The notes beneath the pieces were generated by a model, which had not been told where the DNA came from, made no database searches, and saw only the letters and a program-made list of their open reading frames with translations. A DNA stretch of 64,000 nucleotides. Source: Isoetes taiwanensis (lineage: Eukaryota > Streptophyta > Lycopodiopsida > Isoetales > Isoetaceae). The stretch is from contig JAJEKV010000077.1 in the NCBI GenBank assembly GCA_021234155.1, forward strand, positions 994,890 to 1,058,889, in the 5' to 3' direction. Made by a program: the position numbers and the translations under genes. Below, piece after piece: positions 10,694 to 22,404 of this stretch (the first letter of the stretch is position 1; each line of letters starts with the position of its first letter).

Positions 10694-11763
10694 TGTGACG
10701 TTCCACATATTTATACGCCTTTTTAAGTATAAATACGTGACACGTCACTATGAATAATTAATGGCACATTAATTATTCATAAGCTAAGGTTAGCTATGTT
10801 AATAATTAAATTATAAAGGTGGAAACCTAACCTTAAACCCTAATTCGAATTTAAGGCTTAATATAATATTAAAAGGGCCTAAAATACCAAATTAGTTAAT
10901 ATTAGCCAACCCGGAGCTGCCACCTGGCCCAAATCGATTGGGCAAGGCAGGGTTTCCATTTTGGACACCCAAATTAGGGCTTTTGTGCCCCAATTCGAAT
11001 TAGGAGCAATTGGAGATGGGGGAGGAGCGGCCAGCCCGGGCACCCTTGAAAGAATCGAGATGGAGCCATCCCAAGCCCCATTCGACGGTTAGTCCAGAGC
11101 TTAGCTGTTATCGTAGGATAAGCCTTTGTTGGGCATTTGTTGTGTGTATTTCTTCTGTTTCCTCACGTGTTCCCTCTGTGCTTTAATTGTAGGAACTAAC
11201 CCTTGATTGCAAAGGTGAGTTCTCTTTATCTCTGATTCGATACTTGCTCATGAATGATGGATTGATAGTTCTTTTCATAAGTATTGCTCTTGAAACGGAG
11301 GAATTAAGGGGGGTAGAGACCTCTGAGCCCATGTATTGTAGTATGCCCCTAGATAGAGCCCTGTATTATCCCATTAGATGCGGCCTGTGCACAAGAGACC
11401 ACCGAGTCGTGGATGCTATGGAATGGCTTAGCACCAAACAAGGGACACACGGTGGGTGAAGTGGGGGAGGGTCTTGTACCCGAACATAAAGGCTCTTGAG
11501 ACTCCTACAAATGGGCTAGGCCTGATAGCCGGTCACGTGAGGGGGCGGGTATGGGTCCGACACTCCCCAGGGTGTAGAGGTGTGATCCGTATGGAGCATC
11601 TTGCACTTTGAGTAGATTTAGGGTGAGTAAGCCGGCACGGATGCGGGGGTCGGCGGATGCGGCGACGTATTCTCTAGCTCACCCATGGAACCCCGCGGAT
11701 CCGGAAGGGGCGCCCCCACGACCTGCCTCATCGGACGGGGCTTCATGAACCCCGTAGTAGGCT
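10694..11763 (+). repeat. 5' LTR of the LARD-like element, truncated
   Basis: Aligns with 16824-17875 (TGTGACGTTCCACATATTTA start, ATGAATAATTAATGGCACATT, CTAATTCGAATTTAAGGC, GCATTTGTTGTGTGTATTTC, CTCATCGGACGGGGCTTCATG). Similarity stops at GTAGTAGGCT. The last 537 bp of the full LTR are absent, so no primer-binding site can be placed. The copies differ mainly by many small indels. Confidence 0.85.
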
Positions 11764-14700
11764 ATCTAGATCGCGTTGGGCAAGTCTTTCCAACTATTAT
11801 TTTAGTCCCTAAACGTCATTAAGTTTAAAATGAACTTACATATTCCAAGGGATTACGTCCAAGATCCAAGGGGACCGTTACCACCCAAAGACCTTTCACG
11901 ATAGGCCTCCTCTGTCCAGGAGATCTTGTGTTCAAGTCTCTAGGGTCCGTCATATGTCCTCATGGACGATGCCAATATGGCATGGCGCACAAATCTTTGT
12001 CTACCTATCTATCATTTATTAAAAATGTCCTTGGTGAATTCAATTCACCATGTTGTCCTAGGACATGCAAGTCTTCTTCCCTGAGCCATACACCAAATCT
12101 TTAAAGAGTTTTTTCAGCTCTTTTCCTTTCAAGCCACAGTATACCTTTTGCATGTTAGCAAAGACTACCCTTCATGTTAGGAAATAACCTTCCTATCCAG
12201 ATTGCTAAATATCATTCATAAGGATCCTTTATTCCTTCTCTTCTTCAACATGTTTTCTACGTCTATGATCGATTTTTAGTATACCGACCCTTACGCCTGC
12301 CACATCGTACACATTTCACCGCTTGGCTGTGACCTTTATTCAATAGAGTCACCAATCCATTTACTCCTTTACGTATTCATTAATCGTCTTGTGGCTTTTA
12401 AGCCGCTATTATATGTTCCATATATTGTTGACCCACCTATCATTGGGGGTTATGAGTTAACATTGTCCTACATCCTGGAAATGTTAATTATTACATTTCT
12501 CTGTCATGATGCTATCACATTGTTGTAGCATTCCCAATGACTTGGCATCCTCGTTCAAGCCATAGTCATGGCCTAAGAGCGGGTGAGCCTTCGTATTAAT
12601 CGTAAGTTACCCGAGTCATCAAGGTGCCTCACGGTATTTTGTGAGCCTTTCTACAATTACCTATGTTTGAGATAACCCCGGACTTGTATCCATGTTCGAA
12701 GTCCTATATATCCTAACTTACACCTCCCGTAAAGTTAGGATCATGTGGGAAAGCTAGTTTTAGGTGTCTATTCAAGACACATTTTAACTTTTAGCATGTA
12801 ACTCCTATTTGATACCTATCCTGGAATTGTACTATTGTACTATTCAACCCCCTCATCTTAAGCTTCATTCTATTGGCCGTTGACATTTATTTTTTGGTGC
12901 CAAGCTGTGACATCATACCTTGGCCTACAACGTGAATGTTGTTTGCTCATCCCAACATACTCTAAACCCTTCATCAGTAACTTTGGGATACACTCGTCTT
13001 TCTCTCCTTGTGTCGCCACTTAGATTACCTCTCCAGCATGTTTATCGTATGTGTACATGCTATGTACATAACAAACATATATCCTCATCCCACAATGCTA
13101 GAGCTCTGCTCTAACTTAGCTGAAATGTAACCTTCGTAGTTCTTATGATGTGGCTGTACCACCTACTTCCCAAATGGGCAGGGGCCAACTCTATGTTGGA
13201 CTTGTACATGCTGATGTATTCACATGTGCAGGCCAGTAAGCAGTACGTGACCTGCCCATGTATAGAGGGTTGCTGATGGCCCGACTTTTCCAGTTTTATC
13301 TTATCTACATCTGTTACCTTTTTGTTACGGTGATGTTTGATATCGGACTTCGGTCCTTAAACCTTCTTATGATAAGTATGTCAAATGCACCTTGGTGCTT
13401 AAACTCTTCTATGTTTTAAGCTTTCATGCTATTACCTTTGGAAATAAGGAATTACCTTCCTTTTTATGTATACTTCCTTCTATTGCAGTTTTCGATTAAC
13501 CGTCATTTGTTTAACTAACCCCAATGCTGAGGACAGCATTATTTCTAAGAGGGGGAGAATGTGACGTTCCATGTATTTATACGGTTATCGTGATAAATAG
13601 GTGACACATCACCCAATAAAGGTACGCCACCATGGAGTATCTTAACCTAAGGGGTTGACCTAAAAGGGATGAATTTAAACTTATGGTACTTTAACCCCGT
13701 ACATAAACTATAATTTTTCCCATGGGATTATGCCATAGTTCCAAAGGTTTCTACCACAGTCCAAGGCCTTTTCTAAAGGTTCCTTCCGATTAATTTCGCG
13801 TTTAAGCCATGTTTTGTCACACCTAACCTATTTTTTCTTAAGTTAGCATATCAACCTCAACTTTTTGATCCCTTTGAATGTTGTCGTCTTTGGCTCCCTC
13901 ATAATGAAGTGGAGGCACTAAAACTTCCTGGTCTTCTAATAGGAAAACCCAATGTTTCAATCTTCGTTAGTAACCGCCATATGATTATCAATTCCTTACC
14001 CTCTTAAGGGTTTCAAAGTCATAATCTCTAACGGGTCAATGCCGCTAAAGGCAACGGATCCTCCACCCTCTACTTCGCATACCTACAATTGTTCCCCCGT
14101 GTAGGGTAACTCTTAGGATATATGGACTACTGGTCTATATAATCTCACCCCTTCTGATCTATACCTCTCGTCTTGATTTTTATCGGGACATGGAATTTCT
14201 ATCTATTGCCCTCTTCTCGGTTATCCCTAAAGATGTAATCACCAAAGTCGTCATACTCCTTCTTCTCTTACATCCAAGGGGCGCGATTTGATACATCTTT
14301 TATTCCCAAAACCAAATAAATGCTCTCGGCTTATAACGTTGAAGTAATTCATTCATATCTGGAACCTTTGAGTAGTTAACCTCTCATTATCGGTTATTCC
14401 AATACCCCCCCAAACATCCTCGGGATGTTCTTCAATGTGACGTCACCAGTATATGCTAGACTTACTCTAGCTATTCTCATTGATTTAAACTCTTCTCATC
14501 TCCCTTAGTAATAGCTTGAGTGCATATCTGGTGGACCATACCTTAACCCAATATCTTAGTATATAAGCATATCATTATGCTTCTTTTGTAAACATTGTCA
14601 CGTAACGTGCCTGCCTTGTACGAATATTTTACCATCTTCCAATATGACATACATCCGGATGTCACAATCGAAGCATCCTTGATATCCTCGCTGAGTGTAG

Positions 14701-16809
14701 TATTTGATACTACTAAGTCCTTCCAACATCCAAGACCGCTACGTTGTTATTATATGATATAGTAACATGTGTGCACCAACCTTAAGTCTATACTCATATG
14801 TAACTTCGTTGACATAGGCATCTAGCTATATTCATACTTTACTTGACCAACTTATTTCCTCAACTTGGTTATCTAGTACCATACACATGTTGTGGTTTCG
14901 ACACCACTAGCCTTAGTTTGCTTTCCTCCTCAAGCTCTAGTCATTACTTCCGTATTAATACGGAATGTGAACTAAAAGTTCTAGTATATATCCTATCTTC
15001 TTTTAGTTATGTTTTACTATTAAATGGTCCTAGTACATATATACCAACGCGGAATTACTCCTCGGGATACACCCTCCTTGGCGAGATGTTCATTGGGCGC
15101 CTACCTTGTTCATACTCCAGACTTCCGTATATTCAACGTGTCATTCCAAACTCTCTATATTTGAAACGTTGTTTACAACAACTTTCAAGCACCTCTTATC
15201 TCCCACTTGTCGTGTGGGTATATTACTTTAAATTAGGTTCTTTGCTCCTACCAATTGTCGTCTTCTCTTCACCTTGTGTGCAACTACGTTCCACACTATT
15301 GTCCAATCTTTTATTCGGCATCTTGATGCTCCCCAACCCGACATAAGATGTGGCCATTTCCTTCATTTATATATCATGCATAATGCTCCCGTATTTAACC
15401 AACATCATTTAAAGCGTATCCACATCGTTCGTGGTCTTCTTTCTCGTCTATAATCTTGCGTCTTTATTGCACACCTCAGGAACAACAATCTCCTTGGGAA
15501 ACGCAATATATGCATAAATTAATCCGTACTTTATGGATCCAGCCTCCTCATACCACATTCTACCTTTCCGTGCATCATACCTCCATTCAAGTAGCAATAG
15601 CTATAAAATATCGAAACCTACACTTCGAAGTGGTCTTCCTTCGGAGCTGGGTACTTATAATTCAGGATCCACCTTAGTATAGTACCTCTCTAACGGGTTA
15701 GATGGTAGATAATCACAAACCACTTCTCCATCAGATATATGGTGCTATATCCAGTCTCCTTCTACATGGAATGGCAATATCCATCATTATATAATCGCCT
15801 CCAGCGGGACCAGGCATGTCTTCCGCCATGGACACCATAGTTACAACTGTCCTTCTGTGATACGGGGAGGATTGCATGGCCATATAGCTTGCCGGATAAT
15901 GCGACGGGCGGTACCGATTCGTCGAATGTATCCGTGAGATGTACCTGTAAATATTAGTGTCTGTATGTGTGACAAAATTACGAAAATAATAATAATATGA
16001 ATAAGTAATTCAAAGGCGTACCGACGTGAATATAACCTAGGGTTAAGATAGACTAGAATAGAGTGAGCATATGGAAACATTACAGATAATTAAAAGGAAC
16101 TATTTAAACACATAATCAGACATAAAAAAAGGAGATAATTATGTATGTCTTATACAAACCACACGAGAGAATAACGAGACTTAGATTATCTTAGAAGGTT
16201 ATGAATAGTAATTGATGAAGAACGTGTCCCTGTAGTTCATATTAGAGTATAGGCGTAAAAGTGTCAGATACAATACGATATAATTGTATTAATTGTATTG
16301 TAAGTCTAAATGTGAGGGGCATGTCAAATACTGAGGGTAGGACCTTATGAGTTGTCAAAACGATAACAAAATAGGAAAACAAAATTCTGATACAAAATTA
16401 ACTTAGCGGTAGGTACGTAATTAAATGGATTGCAAGCGGACGGAGAATATAATACATATAAACAAAAGTTAATATCATTAGAATCACTTTCTACCAAATA
16501 GTGTGAGCTTAATAAATCCGCATTATAATATAAGAACAAATAGAAGTTGCTTGTGTCTATACCTGTCCATAATATATAATCAATTACACGTGTGTATAGA
16601 AAGAATGAATTCAAAATTGGCTATACTCTCAAAACAGTGAGACTTCCACACACCTTGGACTGTTCACTTTGTGAGTCCTTGAACATGACAAAGTACGTGT
16701 GACCTATAATCTCACGCTATCTCTTTAAGGAGGGAGACTTCCTTCCAAGGTGCGATGTATTGCCCACATCAAGAGGTAGTCTTGATCTTTGAGGGACAAC
16801 ATCACTTTT
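11764..16809 (+). other. Non-coding interior of the LARD-like element
   Basis: C/T-rich on the plus strand to about 15350, then AT-rich. The longest open frame (14843-15346, 167 codons) is Leu/Ser/Tyr-rich as expected from the base composition and matches nothing known to me. No zinc knuckle, DSGA, YxDD or integrase motif in any frame I examined. A second polypurine/LTR-start junction occurs at 13547-13620. Confidence 0.6.
13547..13620 (+). repeat. Second polypurine tract and LTR start inside the element
   Basis: AAGAGGGGGAGAA is followed at 13560 by TGTGACGTTCCATGTATTTATACG, nearly the same as the LTR starts at 10694 and 16824. Similarity fades after about 60 bp. It marks the 3' junction of a related but diverged LTR, so the interior is probably composite. 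Confidence 0.6.
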
Positions 16810-16823
16810 AAAGGTGGGGAGAA
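16810..16823 (+). other. Polypurine tract of the LARD-like element
   Basis: AAAGGTGGGGAGAA lies directly before the 3' LTR. The element at 49.4-62.2 kb has the same GGTGGGGAGAA on the minus strand. Confidence 0.75.
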
Positions 16824-18412
16824 TGTGGCGTTCCACATATTTATCGCCTTTTTTTAAGTATAAATCGTGACCGTCACTATGAATAATTAATGGCACATTA
16901 ATTATTCATAAGCTAAGGTTAGCTATGTTAATAATTAAATTATAAAGGTGGAAACCTAACCTTAAACCCCTAATTCGAATTTAAGGCTTAATATAATATT
17001 AAAAAGGGCCTAAAATACCAAATTAGTTAATATTAGCCAACCCTTGCCACCTGGCCCAAATCGATTGGGCAAGGCGGGGTTTCCATTTTGGACACCCAAA
17101 TTAGGGCTTTTGTGCCCAATCCTAATTAGGAGCAATTGGAGATGGGGGAGGAGGAGCGGCAGCCGGGCACCCTTCCACAAATCGAGATGGAGCCATCCCA
17201 AGCCCCATTCGACGGTTAGTCGTAGCTTAGCGTGTTATCTGTAGGATAGCCCCCCTATTGGGCATTTGTTGTGTGTATTTCTTCTGTTTCTCTGTGTTCC
17301 CTCGTGCTTTTAATTGTAGGAACTAACCCTTGATTGCAAAGGTGAGTTCTCTTTATCTCTGATTCGATGAATTGATAGTTCTTTTCATAAGTATTGCTCT
17401 TGAAACGGGGAATTAAGGGGGTAGAGACCTCTGAGCCCATGTATTGTAGTATGCTCCTAGATAGAGCCACAGATTATCCCATTAGATCACGACTGTGCAC
17501 AAGAGACCACCAAGTGCGTGGATGCTATGGAATGGCTTAGCACCAAACAAGGGACACAGTGGTGAAGTGGGGGAGGGGTCTTGCACGAACATAAAAGGCT
17601 CCTGAGACTCCTACAGTGGGCTAGGCCTGATAGCCGGTCACCTAGAGGGCCGGGTATGGGTCTGACACTCCACTGGATGTAGAGGTGTGATCCGGTATGG
17701 AGCATCTTGCACTTTGAGTAGATTTAGGGTGAGTAAGAGGTCCATGCGGATCGCGGGGGTGCTGATGCGACACGTATTCTCTAGCTCACCCATGGAACCA
17801 CAGTGATCCTGGAAGAAGAGCGCCTCCCCACCGACTGCCTCATCGGACGGGGCTTCATGAACCCTGTAGTAGGCTCGTAGGGTGATACCTTGAGTCTGCG
17901 TGTCCGGAAGGCTATAGTGATCCCATAGCATGATTCGACTTATCTGCAAAGTGTGCACATGAGGGGCGGATGGAGTGGACAACCCTAGCCCGATGTTCTA
18001 TGCCCGATAAGCGCCATGTCAAGATTCTGGTCTGCTGATCTCTTGAGACCCTAGCCGTCCGGGCCGATCCTCACCGGAGTCGAGCGGGGGTAGAACCATG
18101 GATTTGGGGTGTTTTCCTTAGGGTTAGATGCATATTCTTTTGCCGTTGGTATTGGGATGGATGTTCCACCCTTCGTGGTGGTTATTTATATATATTTGTG
18201 CTGTGTGCTAACATGTATTCACGCTTCCGCGACATAGGAGTCCCATTGAAGGCGTGGGCCGAATGACACCTCCGTGTCCTTCACTCGGGCATCTTTCCAT
18301 AGATGGCCCGGGATAGACGGAGGGCCCTGCTCATGGCGAGATAATAGCCATGGGAGGGGAAAGTCCCCGTATGTATACGGCCGGGTGTCGTATATATTCA
18401 GGGAGCGTCACA
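16824..18412 (+). repeat. 3' LTR of the LARD-like element
   Basis: 1589 bp, from TGTGGCGTTCC to GGGAGCGTCACA. The first 1050 bp align with the 5' LTR. The last part (about 17930-18340) aligns with the lower part of the LTR at 49390-50919 in reverse complement, for example CAAAGTGTGCACA, GGGCGGATGGAGTGGAC and CGGAGGGCCCT. The two LARD-like elements of the window are therefore relatives. Confidence 0.85.
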
Positions 18413-18417
18413 GTGAG
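18413..18417. repeat. Target-site duplication, right copy (GTGAG)
   Basis: Perfect match to 10689-10693, directly after CGTCACA. Confidence 0.85.
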
Positions 18418-20098
18418 AATACATCTTGAGCCAATGGAACGGAGGACATAGATGCCCAAACAGACTCCAACAAGGCAGTATCATGAGGCGTCTCGAACAA
18501 AGTGAGGGCCATAAGTTAGAACCGATCAGGCCCTAGAATAACCTGTGATTGCTGATCAAATGCAGGATCACCTGGCTTAGGCTCAAGGTAAAAGCATCGA
18601 GACAAGGCATCAGGCTTCCGTTGGAGGGGTCCAGGATGGTACTTGATTATGAAATCGATGAGGAAATGTCTCCACTCCTCAAAAGACTCAACTATCGCGA
18701 ATAATTCCTTGTCATAAATCGGATAGTTGATTCTTGCAGCCTGAAACTTCCACGAGTGATAGGCGATCGGATGCAATTCATGGTCATCCCCCTCCTGTGA
18801 CAGGATACCACCAAGTGCAAAATCAAAAGCATCTGCTTCGACAACATATGGGTGCAAAGGATCTGCATGAGCAAGAACTGGTGCCGTGGTAAAAGCATGC
18901 TTTAGAGTAACGAAAATAGATTTTGTTTCCACACTCCATTCAAATGGCACCCTTGACCGTGAGGCGTGTCAAAGGAAGGGTAATCTCCAAATAATCCTGA
19001 ATGAAACGCCGATAGAAATTGGCAAACCAAAGAAAACATAAAATACCTCGAACAGATGAAGGTGTTTTCCACTCTAGAACAGTGCTGACCTTTTCGGGAT
19101 CCATAGAGACTCTATATGGAGCGATATGATAGCCAAGGAACTCCACATTATCCTGCTCGAACTGACACTTCTCAAGTTTGCCTCTCATGTTCTTCGAGAG
19201 TCTTAGAATAAATAAGAATATCATCCAAATAGATGATAACAAAAGTGTCTAAGAACTCCCAGAAGTTTGGCCATATGCTGAAATACAGCTGGAGCATTGG
19301 TAAGCCCAAACGGCATAACTGTGTACTCAAAATGGCCATATCGAGTACGAAAAGTTCTTTTCCACTCATCATCTTCTCGGATCTGGATAAGATTGTAGGC
19401 ACCCGAAGATCAATCTTCGTAAAATAACGCGCACCTTGGAGTCACTTCAACAACTCTAGGATCAGAGGAACCGGCTACTGATTTGGCTCTGTGAAAATAT
19501 GCGCTTCAGCAGGGGACTGAGAATATCGAATGAAACCAGTAGCTAGATTCTCTTCAATATAATCCCGCAAAACCTTCAACTCAGCGGGAGATAGACCATA
19601 TATCGGACCATACGGCTGCATTATCTTGGGTTGCAAATCAATCGGACAATCATATGGACGATGCTTTGGAAGCTTGCTGGCCTTGACTTTGTTAAAAACA
19701 TCAAAGAAATCGCCATATTTATCTGGAAGCATTGGGACAGACTTCATCAGTGCAGAGCTAGCCGACAGATGAACCTGGATTGCAATACTGAACTTGGATC
19801 TTGCCGTACAGATTCAATAAACTCATGTAATGAAATCTTCGAGATATGAAATTGAGGGCGTGAGGAAGCCTCTACAGAAGCAGGAGCAGGAGCAGGAATA
19901 AGAACATGAGCAAGAGCTGGAGCTGGAGCTGGAGCAAGAGCAGGAAGTTGAGCAAGAACTAGAGCTAGGACATCATCGAGAGCATAGTCAGAATATGGGA
20001 CATGAACTGAAGCAGAGACAAGAGTCGAATAAGAACATGGAGCGAAATCAGAACAACAAGGGCCGGAATCAACAGCCCACGATACTGCATGGACTGAA
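18418..20098 (-). pseudogene. Gypsy reverse transcriptase-RNase H block
   Basis: Minus strand. An Ala/Pro/Ser-rich linker (20098-19860) leads into the RT N-terminus (DKYGDFFDVFNK, LPKHRPYDCPIDL, about 19740-19630). The RT catalytic block is intact as [13 protein letters not shown] (about 19250-19205). The thumb/connection includes KCQFEQDNVEFLGYHIA (about 19180-19130). RNase H begins at YVVEADAFDFALGGILSQ (about 18850-18795) and continues through YPIYDKELFAIV to KYHPGPLQRKPDALSR (about 18640-18600). The usual acidic residue in the first RNase H motif (E/D-x-DAS) reads EADAFD. Several frameshifts separate these blocks. The upstream end is cut by the copia insertion, the downstream end by the LARD-like insertion. 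Confidence 0.9.
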
Positions 20099-20664
20099 TG
20101 TTGGAATTGACAAGTTGTTCATCATATATTGGAGCCTATAAGGTATGCATGCACTCACAGTTTTATTAACCTAGGTTATTATGATCCACAAACCTAGGTC
20201 TACATGTGAGTAAATTATTCAATGGTTATCCAACCATTATTGTATATTAAAATATTTCTAAAGTTGATGAGAAGGTCGTGGCTACCAAAATGGAGCCAAA
20301 ACCATTTAAATAAGGCCAACTCATTGTCGGCCTATCCTAACGGCTTAACCGTCGATCAAAAGCCCGGGATTGCTCTGTATATAATACTCAGACCTTGAAC
20401 ATAATGGCATGGTGAAATTCGGCACAAATTCAGTCTTGTAACATCATTCAAAGTTGGATCTAAGTTCGTGTTGAGCCCTGAAGGTTTTTGAGTCAACTAA
20501 TCACAGTAATCGGGTCAATACCCTTATGAACAGTAACATTCAAATATTTGGCTTATGGTTCTAGTTATATGATTGTTTAAGCAAAGTTTAATTGGTTTTG
20601 AAGGAGATATATTGAAATCATTATCTAGATTGTTATTGTGACTAAGGCTTCATTTGATTCATCA
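20099..20664 (+). repeat. 5' LTR of the copia element
   Basis: 566 bp, TGTTGG...ATCA. It ends two bases before the primer-binding site. It contains a 139-bp stretch (20451-20589) that the 3' LTR lacks. Confidence 0.92.
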
Positions 20665-20666
20665 TT

Positions 20667-20681
20667 TGGTATCAGAGCTGG
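20667..20681 (+). other. Primer-binding site of the copia element
   Basis: TGGTATCAGAGCTGG, the common plant LTR-element site complementary to the 3' end of initiator tRNA-Met. Confidence 0.9.
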
Positions 20682-20707
20682 TTGTGCTTGATCATTTTTA
20701 AAGGAAG

Positions 20708-20848
20708 ATGTCAAGCAGGTTTGGTGCTAGCTTGTTGAAGTATTCAAGGGAGAAGAAAGGAAAGAAATCCAAGAGGAAGAAGAGGATTTGCAAAAAGGGA
20801 AGGAAGCAAACCAGCAGGAGTACATATCACAAAGGCAGCAGAAGATAA
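20708..20848 (+). pseudogene. Residual gag start fused to a basic tail
   Basis: An ATG 27 bases after the primer-binding site opens a 46-codon frame, MSSRFGASLLKYS, then a Lys/Arg-rich tail (KKGKKSKRKKR...). The first residues fit a copia gag start. The basic tail resembles the linker around the zinc knuckle. Everything between appears deleted, so no capsid protein is encoded. Confidence 0.6.
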
Positions 20849-20889
20849 TGCAAAGGAAGAAGATCAAGATGAAAATGAGGTAAAAAAAA

Positions 20890-21258
20890 TTGTTGATTGG
20901 CAAACATGAAAATTATGAAACTAATAAATCTGATGTTGTTAGTGGAGCTGAGAGATCAGTAGTACAGACTACTGATCTACTCAAGAACATTGATGCTACA
21001 CGAAAAAGCAGAATCCAAGTTGGGAATGGAGAAGTCCAATATGCTGAAGGATCTGGATTGCTGCAGCTAATAGACTTGAATGGAAACATAGTAGACATAG
21101 AAAATGTCTTATGTGTTCCTACTCTGATTAAGAATTTGATTTCAGTTAGTCAACTTGTTGATTTGGGATACAAGATTGATTTTGATTCCCAAGGTTGTAG
21201 TATTTTTCTTGACAATGAATTGAAGTTTTATGCAAAGAGATTTGGAAATCTTTTTTAG
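20890..21258 (+). pseudogene. Copia protease C-terminal half
   Basis: The frame shows IQVGNGEVQYAEGSG, then DIENVLCVPTLIKNLISVSQL and CSIFLDNELKFYA, the C-terminal half of a copia protease leading into the GAG-pre-integrase region. The N-terminal D-S-G active site is not present, so the catalytic half was lost with gag. A TAG at 21256-21258 interrupts before the LWQNRLAHTHCNN block (about 21315-21350). Confidence 0.85.
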
Positions 21259-21403
21259 TTAGAAGGCATTGTCAATAGCAGTATAAATTGCATAACTAAA
21301 TCTGAAACAGAATTATGGCAAAATAGGTTGGCTCATACACATTGCAACAATATAAAGTTTTTGGCTGAAAAAGGTTGGATATCATGCTGGGAAGATAAAT
21401 AGA

Positions 21404-22183
21404 TTGCCCTTCAAAAAATCAGGAAATCGAGCAAATCAAGTTCTTGAACTTTGTAAGACAAATAAGAGGTACTTTATCACATTTATTGATGATTACTCTC
21501 GAAAATGCAAAATTTATTGTCTTGAAAGAAAGTCACAAGCATTACAAGCTTTTAAACAATATGTAGCTGAAGTAGAAAGAGAAACTGGCCACAAATTGAA
21601 ATACCTAAGGTCTGACAGAGGAGGAGAGTATTTGTTCACAAAATTAAAGCTTTTTTGTATTGCTAATGGCATAAGAAGACAATTAACTTGCAGGTCCAGC
21701 CCCCAACAGAATGGGGTAGCTGAGAGGAAAAATAGAACACTCATGGATGCAGTAAGATCCATGATCAAACAAAGTGGACTGCCAAATTACCTCTGGGAAG
21801 AAGCTTTGAAGACTGCCACACTTGTTCAAAACAAACTGCCAACAGCAGCAATAAAAGGTAATGTGCCTGAGAATCTCTGGTCTAATAGTAACAAAATCAT
21901 TAATTATGATATGTTTAAAGTATATGGCTGTTTGGCATACATTCATGTACCTAATGAGTTAAGGAGAAAATTGGACAACAAAGCAGAAGTTGGCTACCTA
22001 GTAGGCTATGATGAGGAGTCAAAGGGATACAGGTTATACAACCCTCTCAAGAAACAAATAATTATAAGCAGGGATGTCTTGTTCAATGATGCACTTTACA
22101 GGGACAGAATGAAAAACAATGATGTTATCAAAGCAGAAATAGGTACTAAAGACCAAACAGAAATCGAGCAAATGCATAAGTAG
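21404..22183 (+). pseudogene. Copia integrase
   Basis: 259 open codons holding the integrase core: FITFIDDYSRK (first Asp), KYLRSDRGGEY (second Asp), SSPQQNGVAERKNRTLMD (Glu). The usual LPNYLWEEALKTA and YGCLAYIHVP blocks follow, then the GYDEESKGYRLYNP chromatin-proximal part. All three catalytic residues of the D-D-E core are present. The HHCC zinc region upstream is broken by stops and a frameshift. The frame ends in TAG at 22181. Confidence 0.92.
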
Positions 22184-22404
22184 GTTGATGACATAACAAA
22201 TTCAGATTCTGATGATGATGACAGGTCAGAACATGCTGGTACAAATGAAACAGAAGTAGATAAGCAAATGGAGATGTCTGATCATAATCAAATCAGCAAA
22301 AGAAGGACACAAGCAGCAAAACTTCTTGAAGACACTCAAATTGATGTAAATCAGCAGGGAGAAGCAAAAGAATACAAGATACATACATAGACCATGATCA
22401 AGTT

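Larger units (their letters stand above)
10694..18412 (+). mobile_element. LARD-like LTR element inserted in the gypsy
   Basis: Length 7719 bp, beginning TGTGACG and ending CGTCACA (7-bp perfect inverted ends). It is flanked by the perfect 5-bp duplication GTGAG and splits the gypsy pol between RNase H and integrase. LTR-related sequence lies at both ends (10694-11763 and 16824-18412). The interior, about 5 kb, has no gag, protease, RT or integrase similarity that I can read, which fits a large retrotransposon derivative that depends on another element. Plus orientation is set by the polypurine tract at 16810-16823. The last part of the 5' LTR is missing. Confidence 0.85.

Noticed and set aside
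14843-15346. 167-codon plus-strand open frame
   Set aside because: Leu/Ser/Tyr-rich by base composition, lies in the non-coding interior of a LARD-like element, no motif recognised.
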